DNA of 64,000 nucleotides from Quercus robur (taxonomy: Eukaryota; Streptophyta; Magnoliopsida; Fagales; Fagaceae), in the NCBI RefSeq assembly GCF_932294415.1, contig NC_065536.1, forward strand, positions 17,543,974 to 17,607,973, written 5' to 3'. Each line of letters opens with the position of its first letter. Within the stretch, counting starts at the first letter, position 1. A model generated the notes under the pieces. The model had not been told where the DNA came from and did not search any database. It saw only the letters and a program-made list of their open reading frames with translations. Below, one piece after another: positions 24,528-36,316 of the stretch. The position numbers and the translations under genes were made by a program.

Positions 24528-24544
24528 TGCATTTGAATAATTAG
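24056..24544. other. AT-rich spacer before the LINE
   Basis: Contains an A run (about 24270-24293) and a T run (about 24481-24522). Nothing else seen. Confidence 0.5.
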
Positions 24545-24562
24545 AGAAATTGGGTTCATTGA

Positions 24563-25141
24563 TCACCCCGCGGCCACCGCCCAAAACCTTCCCCTCCCAC
24601 GGCCCCAACTAGCACACCCCTACCACCGACATCGTCGGCCAATCCTGCGCCACCACAACAGCCCACTATAGACACAGTCATAAATTCCCCCACAATCCCA
24701 GCAACAAACTCTCAATCAATGCCAACGGTTACATATATTTTGGCTGACACAAATCTCTTCAATGCGCATTTAACAGACATTGACAAAAGTTTAAATTTGT
24801 TTCCCTCTATATCTCAGCCAGTTGCCTTATATACAGATAACCTCAATTTAGGGGTCCCACCTCTTAATGAGATCCCTGACTTCCCTCCTCCTACTGATAC
24901 CCGATCTTTTCCTTCCCCACAAACCAATGCCAACTGCCATATTGTCACCTCAACAAATCCCTTGATCACAACACATGGTACATGGAAAAGACTTGAGCAT
25001 GCCAAGCACGTGATGGACACTAGTGATGTTACTTTGTCCATTATTGGACCAAAAAAAAAAGTGGGAACTTTGCATGGCATGCATGGCACATCTTTGGACA
25101 AGAAACAAAAGTTGAATGAAGAAACAACCACACTAGACTAG
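24563..25141 (+). pseudogene. LINE ORF1 C-terminal part
   Basis: About 190 codons stay open from just after a TGA. The product starts Pro/Thr/Ser-rich and ends with a GTWKRLEHAKHVMDTSD segment (near 24990) and a basic IGPKKKVG patch (near 25040), features of plant L1 ORF1 proteins, which bind RNA. The N-terminal part with the usual RNA-binding and zinc-knuckle domains is missing, in line with 5' truncation. Confidence 0.65.
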
Positions 25142-25182
25142 CTTATGGTTCACAACATGGGATTGACGGTGCCTGCGATCCA

Positions 25183-25980
25183 ATGAGTATTTTAAGCTAG
25201 AACTATCAGGGGCTTGGGAACCCCCATACAGTTAATGCTCTCAAGAGAGCATGGACCAAAGAAGCTCCCATTTGTGTCTTCTTAATGGAGACAAAACTCA
25301 CCACTGAACAATTGAACACAAAGAAACAACACTGGGAGTACATCAGGGGATAGCGATCTCAAGCATTGTCCAGAGTGGTGGTCTAGCCCTATTATGGAAG
25401 CTAGAAACACAGGTACATGTGCAAAATTTTTCCAGTTAGTTTATTGATGCCTACATTCTTTGTACTAAAATAGGTTCAAAATGGAGATTAACAAGGTTTT
25501 ACGGACAACCAGACACAAACAAGCATGAGGAAACTTGGACTCTTCTTAAGTCTCTTAGCCGATCAAATAACCTCCCTTGGCTTTGTGTGGGTGACTTCAA
25601 CGAAATCCTGTATCACTCAGAAAAACATGGAGGCTGCCCACGTCTAACTAGACAGATGGACTGCTTTCACAGAGCCATCAACACATGCAAACTTAGTGAC
25701 CTTGGCTTCTTTGGCTCTCCATTCACTTGGTCCAGAAACCACCCGACTAAAGGGCGGATGCACATTTGCCTGGATCGTGCCTTGGCCAACTCAGCCTAGA
25801 ACTCTTCTTTTCAAGGTGCCACTGTCCACCATTTATCTATGTCCACCTCGGATCACTCCATGCTCTCTGTCCACCTTCCCAATTCCAGACCCCGTCGCCG
25901 CTTTACAAAGCCTTTGTTTCGAAACCCAGGTTGCGTCGTGTGGAGCCCAAATCACCAACTATCTTGATAGCTGCCGTGCT
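25183..25980 (+). pseudogene. LINE endonuclease domain
   Basis: An APE-type endonuclease follows ORF1. It begins MSIL with a NYQGLGNPHTV motif near 25200, has METKLT near 25285, GDFNEILYHSEKHGG near 25590, GFFGSPFTWSRN near 25710 and an SDHSMLSVHLP motif near 25850. The ETK, GDFNE and SDH motifs carry the metal-binding and catalytic residues. In-frame stops (the first right after MSIL) and at least two frame changes make it inactive. The domain ends at the insertion at 25990. Confidence 0.85.
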
Positions 25981-26420
25981 AGGCTGTATGGTTTGGATGA
26001 GTCTGTATGTATTGAATTTATTAAATTTTGCTACAAGTAATGTACAATAAATCTAATTTGTGTGATAAGTGTTATGTGTGTAACATTTCAAATTAAACAA
26101 ATATTGGAAACATCAACATATCTAACTGGAGGCATTTCACTTCCTAAGGTGTTTCCTACACTACAAAGCAGATGACATTGTCCAACCACAGCACAAGAAT
26201 CATACGTAGCAACAAAGAACAGCAGGGAAAAAATGACACAATGATTTCATATAAACTTAGCCAAAACTAATGAATAGTTTAATCTTTAGATTTGTAAAAG
26301 TTGAATGCACATAATCATTAGTTGTCTTATATATAGTTAGAAAATAATTCTAAAATTATGTAATAATAACTCATTTAGTTATAATTTCTCAAAAAAATAT
26401 ATAAAGAAAATTTAGGATTA

Positions 26421-26450
26421 AAGCCATGCAACGCATGGAACTTTCACTAG
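26421..26450 (+). mobile_element. Helitron-like 3' end inside the insertion
   Basis: A perfect 6-bp stem hairpin (ccatgc aac gcatgg, 26424-26438) is followed nine bases later by CTAG and then a T. This is the usual Helitron 3' arrangement, hairpin then CTRR with insertion between A and T. The 5' end was not found. Confidence 0.5.
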
Positions 26451-26850
26451 TATCTTTTATAAATTTAAGCATTATAAAACATTTCATCCACACTTTAAGG
26501 GTATCATTTGATTCATGTTGACGACTCGACCCGACTCGAATAATGTTTTGTGGTTTTTAATGGGAGATTTTCTGAAGCTTAGTCCATGGAGCGGAGGCTT
26601 GGGCCGACAGGCCCAAGTCGGAGTGCTCATGGACAAGTCTCTTAGGGGTCCGGGGGCAACGCCCCTGGGAAAAATTTTATGAGAAAACAGTGAACAGTTT
26701 TACTTAATCTAGAAATTAAATTCATATTTTGAAATTAAAATCTCTATATTTTACAATGCTTCTATTTAAATAAATAAAAACATAAAAAAGCTACTTATTT
26801 TTATGTTTATGTTTATTTGTCAATAATCCCAACAAAAAAAAAAGTTATAA

Positions 26851-27104
26851 GGAACTCGAGTTTATTAAACTCGAGTTCCTTACAAGGTACTTGAGCTCAC
26901 CAAGCTCGAGTACCTTAGAAATTAAAAAAAAAAAAAAGCATTTTAATGGTACTCGAGCCTGGTATACTCGAGTATTGTGTTGCATGGTACTCAAGTTTAC
27001 CATGCTCGAGTACCACATAATTTTTTTTAATGGCCCAATTTCCATCTCAACAGTGCCACGGTGACAAAACTCCTAGGAACTCGAGTTTAAGAAACTCGAG
27101 TTCC
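26851..27104. repeat. Array of five ~29-bp palindromes with CTCGAG cores
   Basis: Dyads at 26851-26879, 26884-26916, 26948-26976, 26986-27014 and 27076-27104 each fold into a hairpin with ACTCGAGT-like arms. They differ in sequence outside the arms, so each kept its pairing while diverging from the others. Confidence 0.85.
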
Positions 27105-27201
27105 ATAAAAAGTGGTATTTCCCTATATAGTTCCGGAACAATGTTTTTTTACAAAATATTTCAAACATTTGTGGTATTTGGCCATTTTGGCCAGGCTATT
27201 T

Positions 27202-28760
27202 ATGTGGAATAAAACTGACTTTGGCCACATTGGGAGGCAGGTTGATAAACTGACTAAAAAGTTACAAGACTTAAAGAGACAGCCTATCAGTAATGATGAT
27301 GAGATTCATGAAGTCCGCAAAGTTTTGAACTGTTGGCTTGATGCGGAGAACACGATGTGGCATTAATGATCACGGAGCATGTGGATTACTGATGGAGACC
27401 GAAACACCAATTTTTTCCACTAGAAATAATCCAATTGCAAACAACAGAATGTTATCCATGGCTTCTACGATTCAGGTGGGGACTGGCAGGATGATGACAA
27501 AGTTGTTGAGGGCATCATTTTGGATTATTTTACCTCAATTTTCAACTCAAATGACACAACTGATATGGCAGACCTCCTTGATGCTGTCCAATCGATTGTC
27601 ACCAAAGCTATGAATGACTACCTGACATGTGAGTTCAGTCCAGATGAGGTCCACAGAGCACTTAAACAAATGCACCCAAAAAAATCTCCTGGTCCTGCTG
27701 GTATGCCCCCTTTCTTTTATCAACACTTTTGGTTTTTAACGGGTGAGTGTGTCATAAAAACTGCGCTGGATTTTCTAAACTTGGGTATTATGCCACTTAA
27801 ATTCAATGAAACACATATTGTCCTCATCCCAAAAATAAAAAAACCCCACAAAGATAACACAATACAGACCCATAAGTCTTAGTAGAGTCATTTCTAGACT
27901 CACCTCCAAGGTCCTAGCAAACCGCCTAAAACGCTTCCTCCCTTCTATCATTAGTGAAAATCAAAGTGCCTTCATGTCTGACCGTCTCATTACTGATAAT
28001 GTTTTAGTAGCTTTTGAAACCATGCATTACCTTAATAAAAAAAGATGGTCGTGTAGGGGAGATGGCTTTAAAACTTGACATGAACAAAGCCTTTGATCGT
28101 GTAGAGTGGGAATGCCTTAAACAGATCGTGATAAAAATGGGTTTCAATAATAGGTGGGTGGATCTTATGATGCAATGTGTTAGCTCTGTTACCGACTCTA
28201 TCAAGATTAATGGCACATCTCGAGGTCATATAACCCCCATAAGGGGTTAAAAACAAGGGGAGTCCATATCTCATTTCTTGTTTCTTTTCTGTGTAGAAGG
28301 ACTCTCAGCTATGATACACAAATCCGTGGATAATGGCCTATTTCGAGGTATTGCTGTCTGCCCTTAAGGCCCTCATATATCCCACTTATTCTTTGCTAAT
28401 GACAGTGTCATCTTCTGCCAAGCCACCATTGAACAATGCAATCACTTGAATCACATCCTCACTACATATGAACACGCCTCAGGACAATAGCTGAATCGAG
28501 AAAAGACCTCCCTTTTCTTCAGCAGGAACACTCCACATGACATCCAAGAGGACATTAAAAACCGCTTTGGGGCAAAAGTTATCCGGTAAAATGAAACTTA
28601 CCTGGGTCTCCTATCCCTAGTAGGAGGATCAAAGATGAACATTTTCCATGCTCTAAAGGAGAGGCTCATTACTAAACTCTCAGGATGGAAGGAAAAACTA
28701 CTCAAACAAGGAAAAACTTACCTGGTCTGCAGTTTTTGGTGGGGTCAGTCCAATGGAAAG
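27202..28760 (+). pseudogene. LINE reverse transcriptase
   Basis: After the insertion the frame resumes with WNKTDFGHIGRQVDKLTKK and reaches the RT: FSPDEVHRALKQMHPKKSPG (near 27640), ETHIVLIPKIKKP (near 27810), YRPISLSRVISRLTSKVLAN (near 27865), QSAFMSDRLITDNVL (near 27962) and MALKLDMNKAFDRVEW (motif A, near 28064). Motif C reads FANDSVIF (near 28394) where active LINEs have FADD, so one catalytic Asp has become Asn. Several in-frame stops and frame changes are also present. Confidence 0.88.
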
Positions 28761-28771
28761 AATAAAATGGC

Positions 28772-29775
28772 ATGTTGAGTTGGGAAAAAATGTGCTCTCC
28801 TAAGGAAAAGGGTGGTTTAGGCTTCCGTGACCTAAAAGCTTTCAACTTGGCTCTTTTGGCAAAACAAGGGTGGCACTTACAAAATAATCATGGCTCTCTT
28901 ATCCACCGTGTCTTCCAAGCCCGCTACTTCCCATGTACAGATTTCCTTCATGCTGAACTAGATTCAAAACCTGCTTATGCATGGCGCAGCATCATGGCTA
29001 CCCAAACCGTGGTGAAATCTAGATGTAAATGGCAGATCAATGATGGTGCGACAGTGGGCATCTGGATGGGTAGATGGCTTCCTACACCCACAAACTTCCA
29101 AATCATCTCCACACCACGTCTCCTCCCTTCGGACTCAAAAGTATCCAGCCTCATGCACCCTACAATAGAAGAATGGAACACCTTTCTACTGAAGCAGATT
29201 TTCCTCCCTGGCGACGTCCACACCATCTTGAGCATCCCATTAGGAAGTTTTAAGCCGAGAGATCATTTAATATGGGCCTACACACCACGGGGACTCTTCA
29301 TAGTGAACAGGGCCTACAAGCTTGCGCTTTCAATGAATCGCAGCTTGGCCACGACGTAATCATCCGATGGAGACACCCACAGGTTGTTCTGGTGCACCAT
29401 TTGGGGGCTTCGTGTTCCAAACAAATTTAAGACTTTCACCTAGAAACCTTGTCACAATATCATCCCCACTAAAGCCAATCTCTGCCACAGACACGTACTC
29501 AATGACTCCACCTGTAAAGCATGCAACTTAGCTAAAGAAACTAGCAGACACTTCTTTTGGGAATGCACAAAGGCAAAAGAAACATGGAACATATCGGGTA
29601 TCCCTTTTGTCAAAACCCGTGTCTCACATAGGACCTTTGCTGACCTCCTATGGTACCTGATCTTCATCCAACACTTCGGTCAGGACCTCCTTAAGCTAAT
29701 TGTTATGATTTCATGGTGCATGTGGTTCAACCGCAATAGAATTAGACTGGGCAGTCCACAGAAACAACCCTAGGA
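28772..29775 (+). pseudogene. LINE connection and zinc-binding (zf-RVT) region
   Basis: The 195-codon open stretch 28772-29359 has EKGGLGFRDLKAFNLALLAK (near 28805), AWRSIMA and INDGATVGIWMGRWLP, the standard region after RT in plant L1 elements. It is followed by a cysteine/histidine cluster, CHNIIPTKANLCHRH to HFFWECTKAKETW (29450-29590), the zinc-binding domain. A stop near 29359 and others later interrupt it. Confidence 0.8.
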
Positions 29776-29858
29776 GATCCTCTCTTAAGCCATTTCATGC
29801 TAGAAGAATTCCAGCTTGCTCATCATCGACCACCTCGACTCAAGGACGCCATGGACAA

Positions 29859-30403
29859 TTGCTGGGTCCCACCAACATACCGTGGTATAAAATAAACACC
29901 GACGCCGCTGTTTTTTCACAAACTGGAATAGTTGGCATCAGAGTTGTGATCCGTGATCATATGAGTTTGGTGGTTGTTGCTTTAAGCAAAAAATTACCAT
30001 TGCTGTTGGGTCCACTGCAAGCCGAAGCCAAAGCCATGGATGAAGCAGCCCTCTTTGCAGCAGATATTGGTATCAGGGATGCTATCTTCAAAGGTAACTC
30101 ACATTTTTTCTACCTCACTCTCATGGGCTCCAAGGTGACTCACATTTTGTCTACCTCACTCTCATGGGCTCCACTCCTACCCACGCTTCAATTGTCAACA
30201 TCATTGCCAGCACTCACCATAAGATGCATGGATTCCATACTTTTAATTTCTCATATGTTAAAACACAAGGTAATAGACCAACACATCTCCTAGCAAATTT
30301 TGCTAAAGGAATTGATTCTTATGTAACTTGGTTAGAGGAAACCCCCTCCTTTATTGAGCCCTCTACATTACATGATGCTATGTACTCTTCTTCGCTTCAA
30401 TAA
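29859..30403 (+). pseudogene. LINE RNase H domain with an internal 41-bp duplication
   Basis: KINTDAAVFSQTGIVGIRVV (near 29890) and QAEAKAMDEAALFAADIGIR (near 30018) match the RVT_3-type RNase H of plant LINEs, with the first Asp and the Glu present. At 30093-30172 a 41-bp segment (actcacattttNtctacctc...) is duplicated in tandem and shifts the frame. The C-terminal part continues in another frame to about 30403. Confidence 0.8.
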
Positions 30404-30433
30404 AATAGACGTATTTCTTAAAAAAAAAAAAAA

Positions 30434-32031
30434 GTTGACATATTTGATGTAAGGAAGATGGTTCTAAAAATGACTTTGATAATGCTAGCTAGTACCACAA
30501 TATTTTATATGACTTTTATCACAATTTGTTACGTGGTGAAATATGAGTAATAGAGATGTGTGAATTCACATGAATTTACTTTTTTTTTTCCATCACGCAC
30601 AAGTCACAACTCGTCATATGATGAGTTGGAGCATGCGAATTAAACTTACAAGCTTGGATCATTTATCTGACACCAATTTCTTAATTTCTTGATAACAGAA
30701 AAGCTTATCTGACACCAATTTATCTATTTACTATTGTTGGTTTTTAATGCCAATTGGCAGTGGCTGTAATTTCACCCAAAAACTTCACTCAATTATCTAC
30801 TTACTATTTGAATTCATTTTCAAAGTAGGGGTGAGCATATGCATATGGATGATACTTGTTTAGATTGATTACAAGTCCGATATATTAATACAAACATAAT
30901 ATGAAAAAAAAAAAAAAAAATTATAGGGCACAATTAATTGTCATACAAACATTCTTTTAATAAAACGAAAAGAAAAGAAAAAAAAGAGTAGTTTTGGACC
31001 CTTCTGGTGAGACATTCAATATAAACATCTTTTTGGCAGGATTAAACCAAAATGTTTTAGTGTTCTCCATGGATTTTAAAGGGCACTGGTGCTAATGCTA
31101 TAGGTTAAGTGATATCGTGTTAGTACAAGATTAATTCTTCCCCGTTTAGTGCACCCCTTTAATGAAGCAGCTTTGGGGATTCTATTTCTTCCAACCATAC
31201 AAAATTGATTATTGATTTATTTCTTTAGAGTTTCCTTGCAGCAATCATAAATCCAAAACACCAAAGTTGTGGCTTCTCATAATGGAAAAAGACATGCATA
31301 ACCGAGCTCAAACTCTTTCAGTAATTTATAATTGTCTAGATCAGAGCATCTCTCACCAAAAAAAAAAAAACCGATTGAGGTTAGGGCACAAAATTAACTA
31401 TAATTATAAGTTTTGGCTTCTAATCCCTAACCGGCCGATTCACTTGTATTGATTCTCATGTTGACAAGTTGCCCACCATGGTATTAGTTGCTTCAATATC
31501 AACATTTCCAATATTGAAACTCATTCTCGTTCAAAGTTACAAGCACTTCGATTCCTTTCAAAGATTACAGTCATAATTGTCTAATTGTAACTGACTAATT
31601 GGCACTAATCAATTAATGTCTTTAGTCATATATATGGGTGTTTCTTATATTATATTCAACTGTGAGTCTGCTTTCTCTCACCAAATGTAACTATTGATAA
31701 TGATAATAAATACCCAAGGGAGCCCTTCTCATGATAAGGCGCGTATATTTTAATTTGTGTGTGTACACAAAGATGAAGATATACAAAAGCAAATTTCCAG
31801 TAAATATTTAAAACAAAATTTAAGTTCCAACCATGCACACCAGTAAGTGTATTTATTTAAGTTCGAAGCAAAACACACATTAACATTATAGACCCAAAAG
31901 TTCCAACCACAACATACATATAATTCCACTTAATTACCAAATTATTGTAGATAGATATATTTGCTTTTCTAGAAAGACCGTTAATTAGTTCTTCATTCTG
32001 CATGTCATGCATCTTTTAATTCCACCTTAAG
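30434..32031. other. Intergenic DNA between LINE and ribonuclease gene
   Basis: AT-rich with A runs. No gene or clear element seen. The 3' end of the ribonuclease transcript probably lies in its last part. Confidence 0.55.
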
Positions 32032-32173
32032 CCTGCAGAAAAAGTAGGGTAACAAAAACAAAATTAGAGATTGCAAAAAGGATTTTATAGTAATTGAAGA
32101 AAAAGAAATACACAAGAAAACTAAAAGAAATAAGCAAAATATCTAAAAGAAAACATACAGCAGAGGGAGGAGT

Positions 32174-33594
32174 TCACTTGTCAGGGTATCGAATTTCTGC
32201 CATTTCATTGTCGCCACATTCAATGAATTTGGGTGTTGGACAATCCAAAGCAACTCCTTTTTTGTCAACACAGATGTAAATTTCCAACAGCTGAAACTTA
32301 CCGTCTTTTTTATTGCACTTGAATTGTATAACTTTTTTATCTTCCGGCTTTTTCGCTAGCGCTGCTTTAAAATTGTCGTAGAGGTCGTTCATTTGGTAGG
32401 GCTTGAATCTGGGTGTATAAGCTGAGGATGGCGGAAGAAAAATGATAAAATACAATATAGATCAAAACAAACAAAAAGGTAGAATTTTTTTAAAAATAAT
32501 CTTATTTAGATGTCAAAAATAATAACATGAATATTGTATCTTCGTTGTTGCTAAATCTGCACCTATAAATTCTAGAAGTATATTTAACTATTTATTGCCG
32601 AGCAGATTTTAATAACCAAAGAAAGTTCATTTAATTGAGGGTGGGCAATTATGATTCAGTCGATTTAAAATTCTCATTTTCTGCAATTTTTATCGCATGG
32701 AAAATATTTTATGAAGACACACAAAACTTTGCTTTTTTTCTTCCGTAAAGTCTAAACTTCCACATTAATTATGACATATATTGGTAGGAAAAAAAAAAAA
32801 GCACCAATGATTCCACCTCTTCTCCATTCTCATAAAATTCTCTATTCTTGCAATACATTAAGAATAAAATAAAATAAAATAAACATCTAGTTAACGAGTA
32901 CTTGATGACTTTTGGTAATGAATCATTTTGAAAAAAAAAAAAATTTAATTTTATAAAAATATAAAATGTTGTCAAAAAAATTTAGTGTTTTTTTCTTTTT
33001 TCAATAAAAAGTTTTAAACGTATTTTCTAAACTAATACACATCTGTAAACTTTTCCCATAAAACAAACCTTTTCTATTCAGTGATTCAAGAAGCTGTCTG
33101 GCTTCAATAGTGGTACTAATGGCCAACTTGAAGTATGGTAGTGGATCTAAACCAGAGCATGTGCCATGTTTTAGCCACTGATAAGACCAGAAGTCAAAAT
33201 CGTCTCGATCGACAAAGCTTGGCCAGTACTTCCGCAGAGCCTTTATAGTATCCTTCACCTACAAACCAAATTCAACCAAAAAAAAAAAAAAAATCAAATA
33301 AATAATAGAGCACTTTCTCAAACATAGAAGTTAATTTTCAGCTAATTAACGAACCTTGCTCTTTGTCAGTACATCTTTAGAACACTCTGTTACCATAGAA
33401 TCAGGAGCCAAAAATGGCCATAGGCCATGCACAGTGAACTCCGAAAAAGGTGGCTGTAAACAGCTCCGCCTCACATTGCAGACAGAAATTGGCCACTGAA
33501 GGACAAGCTTATAGTAGTCAAACTCCTTTTCAGTACTGTGTGAAACAGGGAAGCAAATGAGAAGCAGGAAGAACACAAACATTTTGGCAATCAT
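32174..33594 (-). CDS. Secreted T2-family ribonuclease, S-RNase-lineage-like (class III)
   Basis: Three coding exons, 33594-33355, 33258-33069 and 32421-32174, have GT-AG introns and an open frame of about 225 residues. The start is the ATG of MIAKMFVFF; two further codons upstream begin only with GTG. Residues ~1-20 are a signal peptide, so the enzyme enters the secretory path. T2 RNases cleave single-stranded RNA using two His boxes, both present: FTVHGLWP (~53-60, exon 1) and WLKHGTCS (~107-114, exon 2), the latter with its Lys. LVLQWP and FTVHGLWP, and absence of the double-Cys CCYP motif usual in S-like enzymes, point to the S-RNase lineage. Exon 1 ends between the two boxes, where S-RNases carry their conserved intron. 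By eye the mature protein has ~33 Lys/Arg to 28 Asp/Glu, hence basic, as in S-RNases. A 3'-UTR intron (32158-32033) is possible. Confidence 0.9.
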
Positions 33595-33642
33595 TTTCAC
33601 CTCACCAATGTTTTCTGCTACAAAGCTTTAGACACTGAGCTC

Positions 33643-33651
33643 TATATATAC
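33643..33651 (-). promoter_or_regulatory. TATA box of the ribonuclease gene
   Basis: On the minus strand TATATATAG lies about 50 bp before the ATG, leaving a short leader of roughly 20-25 nt. The segment between it and the start has no other ATG. Confidence 0.65.
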
Positions 33652-33659
33652 ACATGCTG

Positions 33660-33799
33660 GTGTGGACAGTGTTTAACTAGGGTAGGTGACCATGGCACAA
33701 CAACTTAACTTTTATTGACCTATACTGAAAAAAAAAAAAAAAAAAAAAAAATTTTATTGACCTGATCCGACCCACTTTTTCCTCTCTCAACGGGTGTCA
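33660..33799. other. Ribonuclease gene upstream region outside the repeat block
   Basis: Short stretch with an A run (33728-33750). The nested repeat block starts right after it, so the gene's distal promoter is repeat DNA. Confidence 0.5.
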
Positions 33800-34968
33800 C
33801 CCAGAAAAATCTGATTTCTTATGCTCTCACCAAGATACCAACTTTCTCTCTCCTTTGTTTTATTATCCAAACGAACTAGCTTATTTTATTATTATTATTT
33901 TTTTTAGAGCACTAGATATATATATTTTTAATTAAAGATTAGAAAATAAAATGTTCTCAACTTCTAAAATGTGATGGTATTACATGTATCGATATATGTA
34001 TTTATTCTCTGATATGATATGGGGCTGTGGACCTCATATTTGTGAAATTCATTATCCCATGTGAGAAGATAAATACATTTATTAGATATATAATAAATTT
34101 TCTCTTTAGATAGAGTTTTTCTAAGAAACTACAAACATTAAACTCATATTGACATTCAAGCATTTACCTACTCCCTTTTAGTAAATTAAATTGAAAAAAA
34201 AAATTTATTACTATTATTATTTATGAAATGAAAACCACACCTTAACCCGTATGGAAGTGCAAAATTCTTACATTTCTAATTTCCTTCACTTACCGTAGAC
34301 TCACCTTACATTTATTGTAAATATTAAAATTACCTTAGTTTCAAATCCAAACAACTAAATCACACTTTAAATCTTTAATCCACGAACTACCATGAATTCG
34401 AATGACATTATATATCGTTTCCCGACTTATTTATGGGTGAATCCATTTTGGACAAGAAAATAAAGTATAGAAATTAAGATATATATATATATATATATAT
34501 GTTAAGGTCAGGGAGAAAGCACATGCTACATGAATATAGTTGGGCAAAATTGTCAAACCACATCACCTTGTACCACTTTCCAACAATTAATTGTGCGATT
34601 TCCACTGCATTTCGAATAGGCCAAGCCAGTTTCTAAAATTGGTCAAGGCACATGCATGGGACATACTTCATAAGGGATACCAAATTAATATGCAAACCAA
34701 ACCTTAACCCGTATAGAAGTGCAAAGTTCTTACATTTCTAATCTCTTGCACTAAACCGCAGACTCACCTAACATTTATTGTAAATATTATAATTACCTTA
34801 ATTTCAAATCCACACAATTAAATCACACTATAATCCACGACCTACCATGAATTCGAATGACATTATATATATCTTGTTCTTGACTGATATAAGGGTGAAA
34901 ACGTTGAAGAAAAAGACTGGTATAAACTTTTTTTCCTTTTTGGACTAGAAAATAAAATATAGAATTTA

Positions 34969-35003
<35 letters not shown>

Positions 35004-36252
35004 TGTATGTATGTATGTGTTAAGGTCTGGAGAAAGCACATATGCTACATGTATGTTTAGCAAAAAAAAAAAAAAAAACATATGCTACAAGTATGATATA
35101 TATAGTCGGGCAAAATTGACAAACCTCATTACCTTGTACCACTTTCCATTTCCAATAATTGTGCGATTTTTACTGCATTTCGAATAGGCCAAGGCACATG
35201 AATGGGACATTCTTCATAAGGGAAACCAAATTAATATGCAATCCATTATTGTGACAGACAAAGTTCTAAGTCTTATTATTCCATATTATGTAATGTGTTC
35301 ATGTAATATTGATATTTTTTATATCAAAAGTTGGGAGGAGTGATTTGAATCCTAAATCTCTTGAAAAGTTAAAATGTGTCCACTAATTGAGTTAAAATAT
35401 TCTAAATAATATATTATTAAGCACGTGAATAACAATATCTGAATTTAAAGAACCATAAAAATAAAAGTAAAATAAAATCTTCTTGCATGCTTTAATTAGA
35501 TATATAGGTTTTTGTTCATTAAGAAAATATTTCATATACTTATATGGTTAAGTTCCTTAATTAACTATTTGATTTAATGACCCAGAAAAATCTGATTTCT
35601 TTCGCTCTCACCAAGATACCAACTTTCTCTCTCCTTTGTTTTATTATCCAAATGCACTAGCTTATTTTTATTTTTATTTTTTTATAGCACTAGATATATA
35701 TATAATTAAAAATTAGAAAATAAAATGTTCTCAACTTCTAAAATGTGATGGTATTACATGTATTAGATATATGTATCTATTCTCTCATATGATATGAGGT
35801 TGTGGACCCCACACTTGTAAAATTCATTACCCCATATGAGAAGGTAAATACATGTATTAGATATATAATTAATTTTCTCTTTGGATAGAGTTTTTCTAAG
35901 AAACTACAAACATTAAACTCATGTTGACATTCAAGCATTTACCAACTCCCTTTTAGTAAATTAAATTGAAAATAAAAAATTTATTACTATTATTATTTAT
36001 GAAATGAAAACCACGCCTTAACCCGTATGGAAGTGCAAAATTCTTACATTTCTAATTTCCTTCACTTACCGTAGACTCACCTAACATTTATTGTAAATAT
36101 TAAAATTACCTTAGTTTCAAATCCAAACAACTAAATCACACTTTAAATCTTTAATCCACGAACTACCATGAATTCGAATGACATTATATATCGTTTCCCG
36201 ACTTATTTATGGGTGAATCCATTTTGGACAAGAAAATAAAGTATAGAAATTA

Positions 36253-36316
<64 letters not shown>

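Larger units (their letters stand above)
25990..27192. mobile_element. 1.2-kb insertion in the LINE, Mutator-like right end
   Basis: The LINE frame leaves at aggctgtat (25981-25989) and resumes at aggctattt (27193-27201), a 9-bp target duplication with two mismatches, as expected for Mutator-like elements. The right end (complement ggccaaaatggccaaat) resembles the end of the Mutator-like element at 45515. The left end is not recognisable, and the insertion contains a Helitron-like end (26450) and a palindrome array (26851-27104), so it is probably composite. Confidence 0.6.
24545..30433 (+). mobile_element. L1-type LINE, decayed, 5'-truncated, split by an insertion
   Basis: Order of parts: end of ORF1 (24563-25141), endonuclease (25183-25980), reverse transcriptase (27202-28760), connection and zinc-binding region (28772-29775), RNase H (29859-30403) and a poly-A tail (about 30420-30433) after an AATAAA. 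A 1.2-kb insertion (25990-27192) lies between endonuclease and RT. Stops and frame changes occur throughout ORF2, so it cannot move. The target duplication was not recognised. Confidence 0.9.

Noticed and set aside
26851-27104. Palindrome array considered as a microRNA precursor cluster
   Set aside because: The dyads are only ~29 bp with very short loops, too short for plant precursors, and they sit inside a transposon insertion.
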